64,000 bases of DNA from UBA7672 sp041166025 (GCA_041166025.1 JBEAMJ010000076.1:30301-94300), one strand, 5' to 3'; numbered from the stretch's first letter, positions 34,862-46,906 are shown. Numbers and translations: made by a program. Notes: generated by a model from the sequence alone, not told the origin.

Positions 34862-36073
34862 CTAATTCCGCACAGTGAGTTCGAGCAAAAGCCCGTCATT
34901 GCGGGCATTTCTGTAGCTAACGCTGAGTCCGGACGGTACTGGAATGTCCGCCTCCGCCCCGCTCCATGCGATCCCGAGGTCCAGATTCGGGCTCAGCGAG
35001 CGACTCACCCCCACAAGCCAGCTCGCGCCCTTCAGATTGAGCAGTTGATCCTCGGCCCACCCCGCCTCGAGGCCGAAGCGCCAGCCGTCGACCTCGCGCA
35101 CAAGACCTGCCTCATAGGCCTCGTAATCGCCATCGCCCGACGCCGAGGCATTGTTGCTGGACAGCCAGCGCAGTCCGCCGGTCCAGCCATCATGCTCAAG
35201 CTCGAGGCCCGCGCCCAAAGCCTCATAATCGCCGAAGGGGGCGAAATCCGATCCACTTGTCGCGGCAGAATAGGTTACGGCCGCCCGCACCCTCAGGTCC
35301 TGCTCAGCGAACTGGCGCGCGAACGAGACTGCTCCTTCCCACACATCCTCGAGCTGTGCGGACGCCAGTCCCGGAGCATCAATGTCGGGGTCGAAATCCG
35401 CACTCTTCTGATTAGCTTTCGGCGCGTAGGAAGCCCCCACGCGCAACCCCAGCCAGCGCGGCGAGAGGTAGCTCAGCTTGGCCGAGACGCCGGTTGCGTC
35501 ATTGCGGGCCCTCACAACGCCAAGCCCGGTTGCATCAAGGCCCGGAGAGAATGCCGAAGCGCGGCGCATCACCGTCGGCGCGCGCGCATCAAGGCGCGCC
35601 GCAGCGCCTGCGTCCCATCCGAGCAGCCCCTCGCCCCAGGGCCCCGACAGCGACACAGAGGCCGCCTCCAGCGCGGCAACGCTCCCCTCGTCCAGCTGCC
35701 GACCACCGACCGCCAAGCCCGTGGAAGGAGAAGCCAGCGACAGCCCCCCTGCCGACGGGCACCCTGCCGACGTGGCAGGACAAGCCCCGAAGGCCCCGGC
35801 GAAAGCGGGCCGCGAGGGTGCATCCCTGTCGAGCCGCGCCGCGCCAAGCCAGGCAAGCGTGAGACCATTCTCAAACGTATCCGCGCGCGAAACCTCGACC
35901 TGCACAGAACCCAGGACGCCCTCGCCCGGCGGCGCCACAGCGTCACCCGCCTCGATCACGCCCCCGACAACGACCACCTCCGCCCTGACCGCCCATTCGC
36001 CATCAGCCTCCTGCGCAAGGGCGGGCGTTGCTGCGCCAAGTGCGATTGCAGCAAGAGATGCCTGTCGCCGCAT
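34862..36073 (-). CDS. Outer-membrane porin-like beta-barrel protein
   Basis: A 403-residue protein with signal peptide RRQASLAAIALGAATPALA and a body of alternating beta segments rich in Gly, Ala, aromatic and charged residues (SWLVGVSRSLSPNLDLGIAW, GLVREVDGWRFGLEAGWAED), ending LLLELTVRN, typical of an outer-membrane strand that closes the barrel. It fits the gram-negative porin (Porin_4) group. A Cys-x6-Cys loop (ACPATSAGCP) is unusual for a porin and may be a disulfide loop. Substrate unknown. Confidence 0.75.
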   Translation of the reverse strand: MRRQASLAAIALGAATPALAQEADGEWAVRAEVVVVGGVIEAGDAVAPPGEGVLGSVQVEVSRADTFENGLTLAWLGAARLDRDAPSRPAFAGAFGACPATSAGCPSAGGLSLASPSTGLAVGGRQLDEGSVAALEAASVSLSGPWGEGLLGWDAGAAARLDARAPTVMRRASAFSPGLDATGLGVVRARNDATGVSAKLSYLSPRWLGLRVGASYAPKANQKSADFDPDIDAPGLASAQLEDVWEGAVSFARQFAEQDLRVRAAVTYSAATSGSDFAPFGDYEALGAGLELEHDGWTGGLRWLSSNNASASGDGDYEAYEAGLVREVDGWRFGLEAGWAEDQLLNLKGASWLVGVSRSLSPNLDLGIAWSGAEADIPVPSGLSVSYRNARNDGLLLELTVRN

Positions 36074-36257
36074 GCCAGAATTCCTCCGCAATTGCCGGTC
36101 AGTCCAACGTCTATATGCGGCGGTGTTGCGGCGGACCTAACGGCGCCCGGGCCTTGCCTGCGGGACGGGCCAGAAGCTAAGGAAGCGGCTGCCCCCGGTC
36201 GAGCATGGGTGGGCTTCCCCTGGGGGCGCATTGCGCCGATGACGGAGTGACCTGGTG

Positions 36258-36713
36258 ATGTTTTCCCGCGTGGCGACCGCCGCCCTCATGCTGTCTGCAG
36301 GCCTCCTGGCGTCCGGATGCAGCATCTTCGGCTCCTCGACGGCGACAACAGCCGAATCCTCCAGCGCCCAGCTTGGTCCTGAAGAAACCGGCAGCCTGGG
36401 CGTCAACGCCTATCTGTGGCGCGCCACGCTCGACACCCTGTCCTTCCTGCCGCTGGCCTCGGCCGACCCCTATGGCGGCGTCGTCATCACGGACTGGTAT
36501 GCCAATCCCTCGAAGTCAGACGAGCGGCTCAAGGCGACCGTCTACATCCTCGACACGCGCCTGCGCGCCGACGGCATCTCCGCCGCCGTGTTCCGCGAGA
36601 CGCTGGTCAACGGCGCATGGGTCCCCGCCTCAGTGAGCCCCGACACCAATGTCGCGCTTGAGAACGCGATCCTCGCCAAGGCCCGCCAGCTTCGACTTGG
36701 CGGAACCGAATAG
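36258..36713 (+). CDS. DUF3576 lipoprotein
   Basis: A 151-residue lipoprotein of DUF3576, found beside leuS in many alphaproteobacteria. The lipobox is ASGC near residue 22. The family signature VNAYLWRATLDTLSFLPLASADPYGG and VVITDWY is clear. ATG 36258 was preferred to the in-frame GTG 36255. Its conserved neighbourhood with leuS, lptE and holA hints at an envelope role. Function unknown. Confidence 0.88.
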   Translation: MFSRVATAALMLSAGLLASGCSIFGSSTATTAESSSAQLGPEETGSLGVNAYLWRATLDTLSFLPLASADPYGGVVITDWYANPSKSDERLKATVYILDTRLRADGISAAVFRETLVNGAWVPASVSPDTNVALENAILAKARQLRLGGTE

Positions 36714-36782
36714 CCCGTCGCCTTCCGTTCGGCCGCGGGATGTGCGAACCCCACCCGCTGCTGACCGAACACGAGCGACGAC

Positions 36783-39394
<2,612 letters not shown>

Positions 39395-39398
<4 letters not shown>

Positions 39399-39988
39399 TC
39401 CGTGCAGCCCTCATTGCCCTCGCCATCCTGCCGTTCGCTGCGTGCGGCTTCTCGCCAGTCTATGGCGCGGCTCAGGGCGGAACTTACGCGAATTCGGGAC
39501 CGATCCAGATCAATGAGATCAAGGCGCGCGCCACGGCGGGTGGCGCCTCAGGCCGAACGGGACATTTCCTGCGCCAGGAGCTGGTGCGCTCCGTCGGCCA
39601 GGGCGTGCCCGGCTTCGCCGCCGGCACGCTCGATGTCGACCTGCGCCACCGCATCGAGCGCCTCGCCTTCGCGCCCGACCAGGCCGCCTCGCGCTCGGAC
39701 TATGTCGGCAACGCCACCTGGACGCTGCGCGGCGCCGATGGCGGCATTCTCGGCACCGGCACGGTGCAGGAACGCGCCAGCTTCAACTTTGCCGACGCCG
39801 CCTATGCCGATCTTGCAGCCCAGAATGCGGCGCAGGAGCGCCTTGCCACCCTGCTCGCACGCGCGATCCGCGCCGAGATGATCATGGCGGCCGGCAAGAG
39901 GGTTGATCCCAAGACCGGAAAGCCGCCTGCTGAAGCCCCGCCGGCTCAACCCACCCCGCCCGCCGCAAGCCAGCCGACGACGCCGTGA
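39395..39988 (+). CDS. lptE: LPS-assembly lipoprotein LptE
   Basis: A 197-residue lipoprotein with lipobox FAAC (residues 14-17) and the LptE pattern CGFSPVYG. It plugs the LptD barrel in LPS export. It has a Pro/Ala-rich C-terminal tail (AEAPPAQPTPPAASQ) beyond the usual domain. Coupled by ATGA to leuS upstream and by an overlap to holA downstream, a conserved alphaproteobacterial operon. Confidence 0.9.
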
Positions 39989-40998
39989 AACTGGCCGGCG
40001 CCCGTGCGCTTGCCTTCTGCGACAAACCGCAGGGAAAATCGCGTATCGCGCTGATCTTCGGCAGCGATCCCGGCCTCGTTTCCAGCGCAGCCGACATGCT
40101 GAGCGAGCGCTGGGCGCCCGGGATCGACCCGTTCAACCTGGTCAAGCTGGGCGAGGACGATCTCAAGCGCGATCCGCAGTCGCTGGCCGACGAACTGATC
40201 GCACGCTCGCTGCTGGGCGGAGATCGCCTCGTCCGTGTCCGTATCGAGCGCGAGACCAGCGCCAGGCCTGTGATTGAGATCCTCGGCGACATCGAGAAGG
40301 GCATGCTCACGCCTGAGGCTGCCTGGATTGTCGAGGGCGGCGATCTCGGCAAGGCCAGCAAGCTGCGCGCAGCTTTCGAGGCCTCCAGCACCGCCCAAGC
40401 GCTGCAGCTCTATGCCGACGACGAAACCGTCATCAACGATCTGGTGACACGCCGCCTTGCCGCCGCCGGCGTAGCCATCGAGGCCCCCGCCCTTGCAGCC
40501 TTCGTGGCGGAACTTCCCGGCGACCGTCGGCTCGCTCATTCGGAGCTTGAAAAGCTCGAACTCTACGCCGTCGGTCTTGGCCGCGCCGTGGGCGCGCACG
40601 ACATCAGCCTGCTCGCCTCCGCCGAACAGCCCCGCGGGGCGGACGATGCAGCGGATGCCGCCATCCTTGGCGATGCGGCGCAGGCGACGCTCGCGATCAA
40701 CCGCTATCTCGATGCGGGCGGCAATCCGATCTCGGCGTTGCGTACGCTGCATTTCCGCATGATGCGGGTGATCGACGCGGTCGGTTCAGGCGCGGGTTCG
40801 GGCATGCGGCTGCGCCCGCCTGTGTTCGACAAGGACTGGCCGGCCTTCTCCCGCGCAATCCGTGACTGGCGCGCCCCGGCGCTCCAACGCACCCTTGCGC
40901 GGCTCTACGAAGCCGAAAAATCCTGCAAGCAGGCCGGCGCGCCCTCCGATGCGATCGTGCGAAACCTGATCCATCGCATCGCAACACGGATGATCTGA
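39985..40998 (+). CDS. holA: DNA polymerase III delta subunit
   Basis: A 337-residue clamp-loader delta subunit. N-terminal ALIFGSDPGLVSSAADML corresponds to the family's AAA-like domain, followed by LGGDRLVRVRI and the C-terminal collar domain (RTLHFRMMRVIDAV, NLIHRIATRM). It starts by a GTGA-type overlap with lptE (GTG start). It ends 9 bp from the convergent parB. Confidence 0.93.
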   Translation: MKLAGARALAFCDKPQGKSRIALIFGSDPGLVSSAADMLSERWAPGIDPFNLVKLGEDDLKRDPQSLADELIARSLLGGDRLVRVRIERETSARPVIEILGDIEKGMLTPEAAWIVEGGDLGKASKLRAAFEASSTAQALQLYADDETVINDLVTRRLAAAGVAIEAPALAAFVAELPGDRRLAHSELEKLELYAVGLGRAVGAHDISLLASAEQPRGADDAADAAILGDAAQATLAINRYLDAGGNPISALRTLHFRMMRVIDAVGSGAGSGMRLRPPVFDKDWPAFSRAIRDWRAPALQRTLARLYEAEKSCKQAGAPSDAIVRNLIHRIATRMI

Positions 40999-41007
40999 TG
41001 CGAGCGC

Positions 41008-41952
41008 CTAGTCGGGGCTGTCGCTCGCGGCCGGCCGCGGGCGCGACAGGAGCCGGCAGATCTCGTCGAGCTGTTCGAGCTGCGCGTAACGGATGCGCAC
41101 TTCCCCGCCCTTGCCATTGACATGGCGGATATCGACGTCGAGTCCCAGCGCGCGTTGCAGGTCGAGTTCAAGCGCCTTGGTGTCGACATCCTTCTCGGCG
41201 CCGGCTGCCCTTGGATCCAGCTTCCCGACCGAAATCTTGTCCGCCTTGGACAGCGCCTCGGTCTCGCGGACCGACAGCTGGCGGGCGATCACGCTCGCCG
41301 CAAAGCCTGACGGATCAGATGTTTTCATCAACGCCCGCGCATGGCCCGGCGTAAGGCGTCCCTCGCGCACATGTTCGCGAACGTCTTCGGGAAGGCTAAG
41401 CAGGCGAAGCGTGTTCGAGACATGCTCGCGGCTCTTGCCGACCTGCTGCGCGACGGACTCCTGTGTCCGCCCGAACCGATCGATCAGCGCCTTGTAGGCT
41501 TCAGCCTCCTCCACTGCATTGAGGTCGGCGCGCTGCACGTTCTCGATGATGGCAATCTCGAGCATCTCGCGATCGTCCATCTCGCGAACGACGGCGGGAA
41601 TGACGCCGAGCCCCGCCCGGCGCGCCGCACGCCAGCGGCGCTCGCCGGCGATGATCTCGAACATTTCCGGCTGGGCCGGATCGGGCCGCACCAGAATCGG
41701 CTGGATCACACCCTTGGTCTTGATCGACTCGGTAAGCTCTTCGAGGTCGATCTCGAGAAAGGTGCGCCGCGGCTGCTTCGGGTTCGGCACGATCCTGTCG
41801 ATCGCGATCTCCGACGGGGCAGCTTCATCCGTATGCTGAGCATTTGTCGCGCCGCCCTCGCCCGGTTCGAGCGCGTTGCGCGCGCCGGCATAATCGCCCA
41901 GCAGAGCCGAGAGGCCGCGCCCGAGTCTTGCCTGTTTCACCGGTTGGGTCAC
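41008..41952 (-). CDS. parB: Chromosome partitioning protein ParB
   Basis: A 314-residue CTP-dependent DNA clamp that loads at parS. Seen: LGRGLSALLGD at the N-terminus (contact with ParA), the CTP-binding region with IAGERRWRAARRAGL, and the parS-binding HTH AQQVGKSREHVSNTLRLLSLP near residue 165. A dimerisation region closes the C-terminus. Its ATG overlaps the parA stop. Five parS sites lie 2.4-5.8 kb upstream of its start, towards oriC. Confidence 0.97.
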   Translation of the reverse strand: MTQPVKQARLGRGLSALLGDYAGARNALEPGEGGATNAQHTDEAAPSEIAIDRIVPNPKQPRRTFLEIDLEELTESIKTKGVIQPILVRPDPAQPEMFEIIAGERRWRAARRAGLGVIPAVVREMDDREMLEIAIIENVQRADLNAVEEAEAYKALIDRFGRTQESVAQQVGKSREHVSNTLRLLSLPEDVREHVREGRLTPGHARALMKTSDPSGFAASVIARQLSVRETEALSKADKISVGKLDPRAAGAEKDVDTKALELDLQRALGLDVDIRHVNGKGGEVRIRYAQLEQLDEICRLLSRPRPAASDSPD

Positions 41953-42734
41953 GCCGCCGCCCTCTCGCGTTCACGCTGCATCAGCTCCTGCGCGAGCATG
42001 ATATAGGCCTCGCTGCCTGAGCATTTGTGATCATAAAGTATGGCCGGCAGTCCAAAGGACGGGGCCTCCGACAAACGTACATTCCGGGGTATGACCGTCT
42101 GGTAAACCTTCGAACCCAGATAGGTGCGCACTTCAGTGGCGACCTGGTCGGAGAGGTTGTTGCGCTTGTCGTACATGGTCAGCACAACGCCCTGAACCTC
42201 GAGATCGGGATTGAGGCCCGACCGCACGAGCTCGATCGTGCGCAGGATCTGCGAGAGGCCTTCCATCGCAAGAAACTCACACTGCAGCGGCACCAGCACG
42301 GCGTTGGCCGCCACCATCGCATTGATGGTCACTGTCGAAAGCGACGGCGGGCAGTCGATCAGCACGGTGTCGTAGCGCGCGCCTGTCCGCAGGAAGGCGG
42401 CGAACGCCTGCTGCAGCTTGAAGTTCTTCTGCGGATCATCGTGCAGCATGGTCTCGACGCCGGCGAGGTTTTCATCGCCCGGGATGAGATCAAGGTTCGG
42501 CACTTTGGTCGCGACGATCGCCTCCGCCATCGTCCCGTCGCCGACCAGTACATCATAGCTCGATTTGGTGCGCGCCGTCGGCTCGACGCCGAGCCCCGTC
42601 GAGGCGTTGCCCTGCGCATCGCAGTCCATCACGAGGACGCGCTTGCCGACAGCCGCGAGCGCGGTGCCGAGATTGATGGCGGTTGTGGTCTTGCCCACTC
42701 CGCCCTTCTGGTTGGCGACGGCGATCACGCGCAT
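41949..42734 (-). CDS. parA: Chromosome partitioning ATPase ParA
   Basis: A 261-residue deviant-Walker ATPase: AVANQKGGVGKTTTAINLG at the N-terminus, LVMDCDAQGNASTGLG, and VLIDCPPSLS in the centre. It forms the nucleoid gradient that pulls ParB-parS apart. The ATG overlaps the rsmG stop (TGATG), and the parB ATG overlaps its own stop, so rsmG-parA-parB are translationally coupled. Confidence 0.97.
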   Translation of the reverse strand: MRVIAVANQKGGVGKTTTAINLGTALAAVGKRVLVMDCDAQGNASTGLGVEPTARTKSSYDVLVGDGTMAEAIVATKVPNLDLIPGDENLAGVETMLHDDPQKNFKLQQAFAAFLRTGARYDTVLIDCPPSLSTVTINAMVAANAVLVPLQCEFLAMEGLSQILRTIELVRSGLNPDLEVQGVVLTMYDKRNNLSDQVATEVRTYLGSKVYQTVIPRNVRLSEAPSFGLPAILYDHKCSGSEAYIMLAQELMQRERERAAA

Positions 42735-43399
42735 CAGGCCCTCCGGGGTTCAATCGACGAAATCGTCAGCACGCGCCCTTCCGGGCTGGACAGGCTCGCC
42801 CGCTCATTGACCGCAAAGGTCCAGGACCGGCGCGCCTCCGCCAGCTCGGCGGCGGTATTACTCCCTTTCATCAGGAGCGCCTTACCGGAAGGTTTAAGCC
42901 AGCCATGGCAATACCCCAGAAGTTTGTCCAAGGGGGCCAGCGCGCGTGCAGTCACGAGGTCAAATCCGTCCCTGATCCGCGCGGGCAGGACCTCCTCGAT
43001 GCGTCCGTTCAGGACGCTCGCGGGCAGTCCGACCGCAGCAATCGCAGTCTGGAGAAACTCGGCTTTCCGGGGACTTTTCTCAACCAGCGTGACCGAGGCG
43101 CCAGGTCGTTCCGTGAGCGCACAGGCAATCACCAGACCTGGAAATCCCGCCCCAGATCCGAGGTCCACGACCCGCACCGGACCAGCGGGTATTTCGGCCA
43201 CGAGCTGCAGGCTGTCGAGCACGTGACGGCGCCACAGATGACGGCCCTCGCCCGGGCCGATCAGGTTGATTCGCTCCCGCCAGTCGTCCAGCACCCCCAG
43301 GTATGACCGCACGAGGTCCAACGTTTCACGTGAAACACCGGCCATACCGGCGGCATCCTCCGGCCCAAAACCGTCTTCATCATGGGATGGCCAGGTCAT
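42734..43399 (-). CDS. rsmG: 16S rRNA m7G527 methyltransferase RsmG (GidB)
   Basis: A 221-residue SAM-dependent methyltransferase modifying G527 of 16S rRNA. Motifs: WRERINLIGPGE, HVLDSLQL and the SAM-binding VVDLGSGAGFPGLV. The ATG at 43399 follows AGGACG; the frame to 43561 is Arg-rich and implausible. A parS site lies in its 5' coding part and dictates the peptide VSRET. Loss of RsmG is known to give low-level streptomycin resistance in other bacteria. Confidence 0.95.
   Translation of the reverse strand: MTWPSHDEDGFGPEDAAGMAGVSRETLDLVRSYLGVLDDWRERINLIGPGEGRHLWRRHVLDSLQLVAEIPAGPVRVVDLGSGAGFPGLVIACALTERPGASVTLVEKSPRKAEFLQTAIAAVGLPASVLNGRIEEVLPARIRDGFDLVTARALAPLDKLLGYCHGWLKPSGKALLMKGSNTAAELAEARRSWTFAVNERASLSSPEGRVLTISSIEPRRA
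43322..43337. promoter_or_regulatory. parS: parS site 1 (in rsmG)
   Basis: CGTTTCACGTGAAACA, one mismatch at the first base from the consensus TGTTTCACGTGAAACA. It lies in the rsmG coding region. Confidence 0.9.
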
Positions 43400-43538
43400 A
43401 CCGGGACGTCCTCGCCGCTGCTCCTCCCGGACGCGCACCGCGCTATCCGGGACCCCTTGATCCACGTGTCGAGGCGTTGGCGAGCAGGTCCCGTCCATTC
43501 GCCTGGCTGCGGCCGGGCTGACACCCAAAGGCTCGCGC

Positions 43539-45449
43539 TCACCCCTGCGCCGCCTTCTCACCGACCTTGTCCGCCTTCCGCGCCCCCCGGCGCAGATGCC
43601 CGAGCACCGCCGTGATCGCGCCCGGGGTCATGCCCTCAATCCGCGCCGCCTGGCCGAGCGTGGCCGGCCGCACCGTCGAAAGCTTGTCCCTGGCCTCGTT
43701 CGAGAGCCCGCCGATGACGCTATAGTCGAGGTCGGCCGGCAGGCGCATGTCCTCGTCCTTCCGGAAAGCGACGATGTCCGCCTCCTGACGGTCGAGATAG
43801 CCAGCATAGGCCGCCTCGATCTCCATCTGCTCGGCGACCTGGGGCGTCACATCGCCAAGCTCCGGCCACAGGCCTCGCAGGCGCGCAAAATCGACCCCGT
43901 TATAGGCCAGCATGTCGAACGCAGTGCGCCGCTTGCCGTCGAGATTGATCATGATGCCGTGGCCGCGCGCCTCGTTCGGTGTCAGCGTCAGCGCCTTGAG
44001 CCGGTCGCGCGCCGCCGCGATCGATGAACGTTTCACGTGAAACATTTGACGCCTGTGGCGCCCGACAACGCCGGCCGCCACACCCTCTTCCGTCAGCCGC
44101 TGGTCGGCATTGTCCGCGCGGAGGGTCAGCCGGTACTCGGCCCGCGAGGTGAACATCCGATAGGGCTCGGAAACCCCCCGCGTGACCAGGTCATCGATCA
44201 TCACGCCGATATAGGCCCGACTGCGATCAAGGATGTATGGGTCATTCCCAGCCGCAAAACGCGCCGCATTGAGGCCCGCCACGAGCCCCTGTCCAGCGGC
44301 CTCTTCATAGCCGGTCGTGCCATTGATCTGGCCCGCCAGAAAAAGGCCAGGCAGGCGCTTCACGGCCAGGTCCGGGGAGAGTTCGCGCGGGTCCACGTAA
44401 TCGTATTCGATCGCGTAACCGAAGCGTTTGATCTCGACCTTCTCGAGCCCCGCAATCTTGCGGATGAAAGCCTCCTGCACCTCCTCGGGGAGCGAGGTGG
44501 AGATGCCGTTCGGATAGATCGTGTCGCCGTTTTCAGAGCCCGGAAGGCCTTCCGGCTCGAGGAAGACCTGGTGTTTGTCACGGTCGGCAAACCGCTTCAC
44601 CTTGTCCTCGATCGAGGGGCAGTAGCGTGGGCCCCGCCCAGCGATTGCGCCCGAATAGACTGCCGATCTGTGGAGGTTGTCCCCGATCACGGCGTGCACC
44701 TCGGCCGACGTCCAGGTGATGCCGCAGGCGATCTGGGGCACGTCAATGCGGTCATTCAGGAAGGAAAATGGGATCGGCTCGGCGTCCGCCGCCTGCATCT
44801 CGATGCCCGACCAGTCAATGCTGGAAGCGCGCAGGCGCGCAGGCGTTCCGGTCTTGAGGCGGCCCATCCTCAGGCCAAGCCGGTAGAGCCGGTCCGACAA
44901 TCCAATGGCCGGCGCTTCGCCGACCCGCCCGGCGGGGATGCGCTTCTCGCCGATATGGATCAGGCCTTTGAGGAAGGTGCCGGTTGTGACCACAACAGCG
45001 CCTGCCCGCCAGACCCGGCCAGACTGGCCGATCACGCCGGCGACCCGGGCATTGTCGATGATGAGGTCTTCGACCCCGTCCTCGATCAAGGTCAGATTGT
45101 CATATTCGCCAAGGATCGCCTGGACCGCCGCGCGATAGAGACCCCGGTCGGCCTGTGTTCGGGGGCCGCGCACCGCAGGTCCCTTGGACCGGTTGAGCAT
45201 CCGGAACTGGATACCGCCGCGATCCGCCGCCCGGCCCATCACCCCGTCGAGGGCGTCAACTTCACGGACCAGATGCCCCTTGCCGAGCCCCCCTATGGCC
45301 GGGTTGCACGACATCTCCCCGATGGTCGCCAGCTTGTGGGTGACCAGCGCCGTCCTGGCCCCGAACCGGGCTGCTGCGGCTGCAGCCTCGGTGCCGGCAT
45401 GTCCGCCGCCGATGACGATGACGTCGAACCTGTCTGTGGGCGGGGTCAT
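43539..45449 (-). CDS. mnmG: tRNA modification enzyme MnmG (GidA)
   Basis: A 636-residue FAD protein that, with MnmE, installs the (carboxymethyl)aminomethyl group on U34 of certain tRNAs. FAD motif VIGGGHAGTEAA at residues 12-23, NPAIGGLGKGHLVREVDALDG nearby, and the C-terminal YAGYLDRQEADIVAFRKDED helical domain for MnmE binding. The insertion MFHVKRS near residue 470 is encoded by a parS site. It lies between rsmG and mnmE, the common order. Confidence 0.97.
   Translation of the reverse strand: MTPPTDRFDVIVIGGGHAGTEAAAAAARFGARTALVTHKLATIGEMSCNPAIGGLGKGHLVREVDALDGVMGRAADRGGIQFRMLNRSKGPAVRGPRTQADRGLYRAAVQAILGEYDNLTLIEDGVEDLIIDNARVAGVIGQSGRVWRAGAVVVTTGTFLKGLIHIGEKRIPAGRVGEAPAIGLSDRLYRLGLRMGRLKTGTPARLRASSIDWSGIEMQAADAEPIPFSFLNDRIDVPQIACGITWTSAEVHAVIGDNLHRSAVYSGAIAGRGPRYCPSIEDKVKRFADRDKHQVFLEPEGLPGSENGDTIYPNGISTSLPEEVQEAFIRKIAGLEKVEIKRFGYAIEYDYVDPRELSPDLAVKRLPGLFLAGQINGTTGYEEAAGQGLVAGLNAARFAAGNDPYILDRSRAYIGVMIDDLVTRGVSEPYRMFTSRAEYRLTLRADNADQRLTEEGVAAGVVGRHRRQMFHVKRSSIAAARDRLKALTLTPNEARGHGIMINLDGKRRTAFDMLAYNGVDFARLRGLWPELGDVTPQVAEQMEIEAAYAGYLDRQEADIVAFRKDEDMRLPADLDYSVIGGLSNEARDKLSTVRPATLGQAARIEGMTPGAITAVLGHLRRGARKADKVGEKAAQG
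44029..44044. promoter_or_regulatory. parS: parS site 2 (in mnmG)
   Basis: CGTTTCACGTGAAACA within the mnmG coding region, one mismatch from consensus at the first base. It encodes the peptide MFHVKR. Confidence 0.9.
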
Positions 45450-45509
45450 GGCGGCGGCTGCCTGTGCGGTGAGGCGGTCATTTAAGGGGGCGGGGGGCTC
45501 GCGTCGAGT

Positions 45510-45525
45510 GTTTCACGTGAAACAC
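45510..45525. promoter_or_regulatory. parS: parS site 3 (mnmG-mnmE spacer)
   Basis: Perfect TGTTTCACGTGAAACA, extended to a 22-bp palindrome (45507-45528). It is the only parS in non-coding DNA here. Confidence 0.95.
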
Positions 45526-45532
45526 TCCGCCG

Positions 45533-46906
45533 CTATTTCCCGACGCAGAATTGACTGAAGATCCGGTCGAGCAGGTCTTCCGCATCGATTGCGCCCGTGA
45601 TCCGCCCCAGCGCCCGGGCCGCCAGGCGAAGGTCTTCCGCGACCAGTTCGGCCCCCACGGCGCGCCGCGCCCCCTCGAGGGCGCGCTTTATGGCCGCGAG
45701 CGCCTCCTGGACCAGCTCACGGTGACGCGCCCGGGTGACAAGCGGCGCCTCATCTCCATCCAGCCGTTCCCGGACCAGCTGGATCAGGCGCTGCTCCAGT
45801 CGCTCGAAACCCGCCCCGGTCTTCGCCGAAACGACAAAGACATCATCCGATTCTGGCCGCGCAGGCGCGGCCGCAAGCAGGTCGGCCTTGTTGAACACTG
45901 CGATATCACCCGGCCTTGCGCTCCCCAGGCCGGCGCCGCCCGATGTTTCACGTGAAACATCTGACCCGTCGCGGACCCAGATCCGCAGGTCTGCCTCTTC
46001 GGCGCGGGTGAGCGCCCGGCGCACGCCCTCGGCCTCAATGGCGTCCGAGGCCTCCCGAAGCCCGGCCGTATCGGCCACCCACACAGGAAAACCGGCCAGA
46101 ACCAGCCTCACCTCGACGACATCGCGTGTTGTTCCGGCAATGGGGGAGACGATAGCGGCCTCCCGCCCGGCCAGCCGGTTCATGAGCGAAGACTTGCCAG
46201 CATTCGGCGGCCCAAGGATCGCGATCCTGAACCCTTCCCGGACCGCGCTGAGGCGCCCGGCATCCCCAAGGGCCGCCTCCAGCTCATCGACGAGGGCCGC
46301 GATCGGCCCCAGCGCCGTGCGGTCGATCTCGCCGGGAATATCGGTCTCGTCAGGAAAGTCGATCGAAGCCTCAAGGGCTGCCATGGCGGTGAGAAGGAGC
46401 CCCCGCCACGCCTCGAAGACCCTTGCAGCTTCGCCCTGATAGAGCCGGCCAGCCTGGCGCCGCTGGCCCTCGGTTTCGGCATCGATCAGGTCTCCGATCG
46501 CCTCGGCCTGGGTAAGATCCATGCGCCCGGATTCGAAAGCGCGGCGCGTGAACTCGCCCGGCTCGGCGATCCGGCAAAAACCTGTGGCCAGGGCGGCCTG
46601 CAGGACGGCGTCGACCACGGCTGGCCCGCCATGCACATGCAGCTCGACGCTATCCTCGCCCGTGTAGGAGGCAGGCCCGGGCATCCAGAGAACAATCGCC
46701 TCATCAATGAAACCATCGCCGGCGTCCTTGAGCGCGCGCACGGTCGCCCGCCGGGGGGGCAATGTTTCACGTGAAACCCCGGCAGGGCCGGTCAACCGCC
46801 TGAGCACGTCTTCGGATCGCGACCCCGACACCCGGATGACGGCGATACCCGCCCGGCCAGCCCCGGAGGCGAGGGCGATGATGGTGTCGGCAAGACCGCG
46901 GACCAC
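45533..46906 (-). CDS. mnmE: tRNA modification GTPase MnmE
   Basis: A 457-residue GTPase and partner of MnmG. The N-terminal tetrahydrofolate-binding domain begins DTIIALASGAGRAGIAVIRVSG. The G domain, inserted near 220-380, has ILGPPNAGKSSLMNRL, GTTRDVVE, DTAGLREASD and FNKADLL. The C-terminal catalytic motif is FCVGK (usually CxGK). Two parS sites in the coding sequence encode VSRET near residues 44 and 318. Confidence 0.97.
   Translation of the reverse strand: MVRGLADTIIALASGAGRAGIAVIRVSGSRSEDVLRRLTGPAGVSRETLPPRRATVRALKDAGDGFIDEAIVLWMPGPASYTGEDSVELHVHGGPAVVDAVLQAALATGFCRIAEPGEFTRRAFESGRMDLTQAEAIGDLIDAETEGQRRQAGRLYQGEAARVFEAWRGLLLTAMAALEASIDFPDETDIPGEIDRTALGPIAALVDELEAALGDAGRLSAVREGFRIAILGPPNAGKSSLMNRLAGREAAIVSPIAGTTRDVVEVRLVLAGFPVWVADTAGLREASDAIEAEGVRRALTRAEEADLRIWVRDGSDVSRETSGGAGLGSARPGDIAVFNKADLLAAAPARPESDDVFVVSAKTGAGFERLEQRLIQLVRERLDGDEAPLVTRARHRELVQEALAAIKRALEGARRAVGAELVAEDLRLAARALGRITGAIDAEDLLDRIFSQFCVGK
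45944..45959. promoter_or_regulatory. parS: parS site 4 (in mnmE)
   Basis: Perfect TGTTTCACGTGAAACA in the mnmE coding region, extended to a 20-bp palindrome (45942-45961). Confidence 0.95.
46763..46778. promoter_or_regulatory. parS: parS site 5 (in mnmE)
   Basis: TGTTTCACGTGAAACC, one mismatch at the last base, in the 5' coding part of mnmE. Confidence 0.85.

Noticed and set aside
44037..45485. A 482-codon plus-strand frame
   Set aside because: Antisense to mnmG, no domains, same shadow effect.
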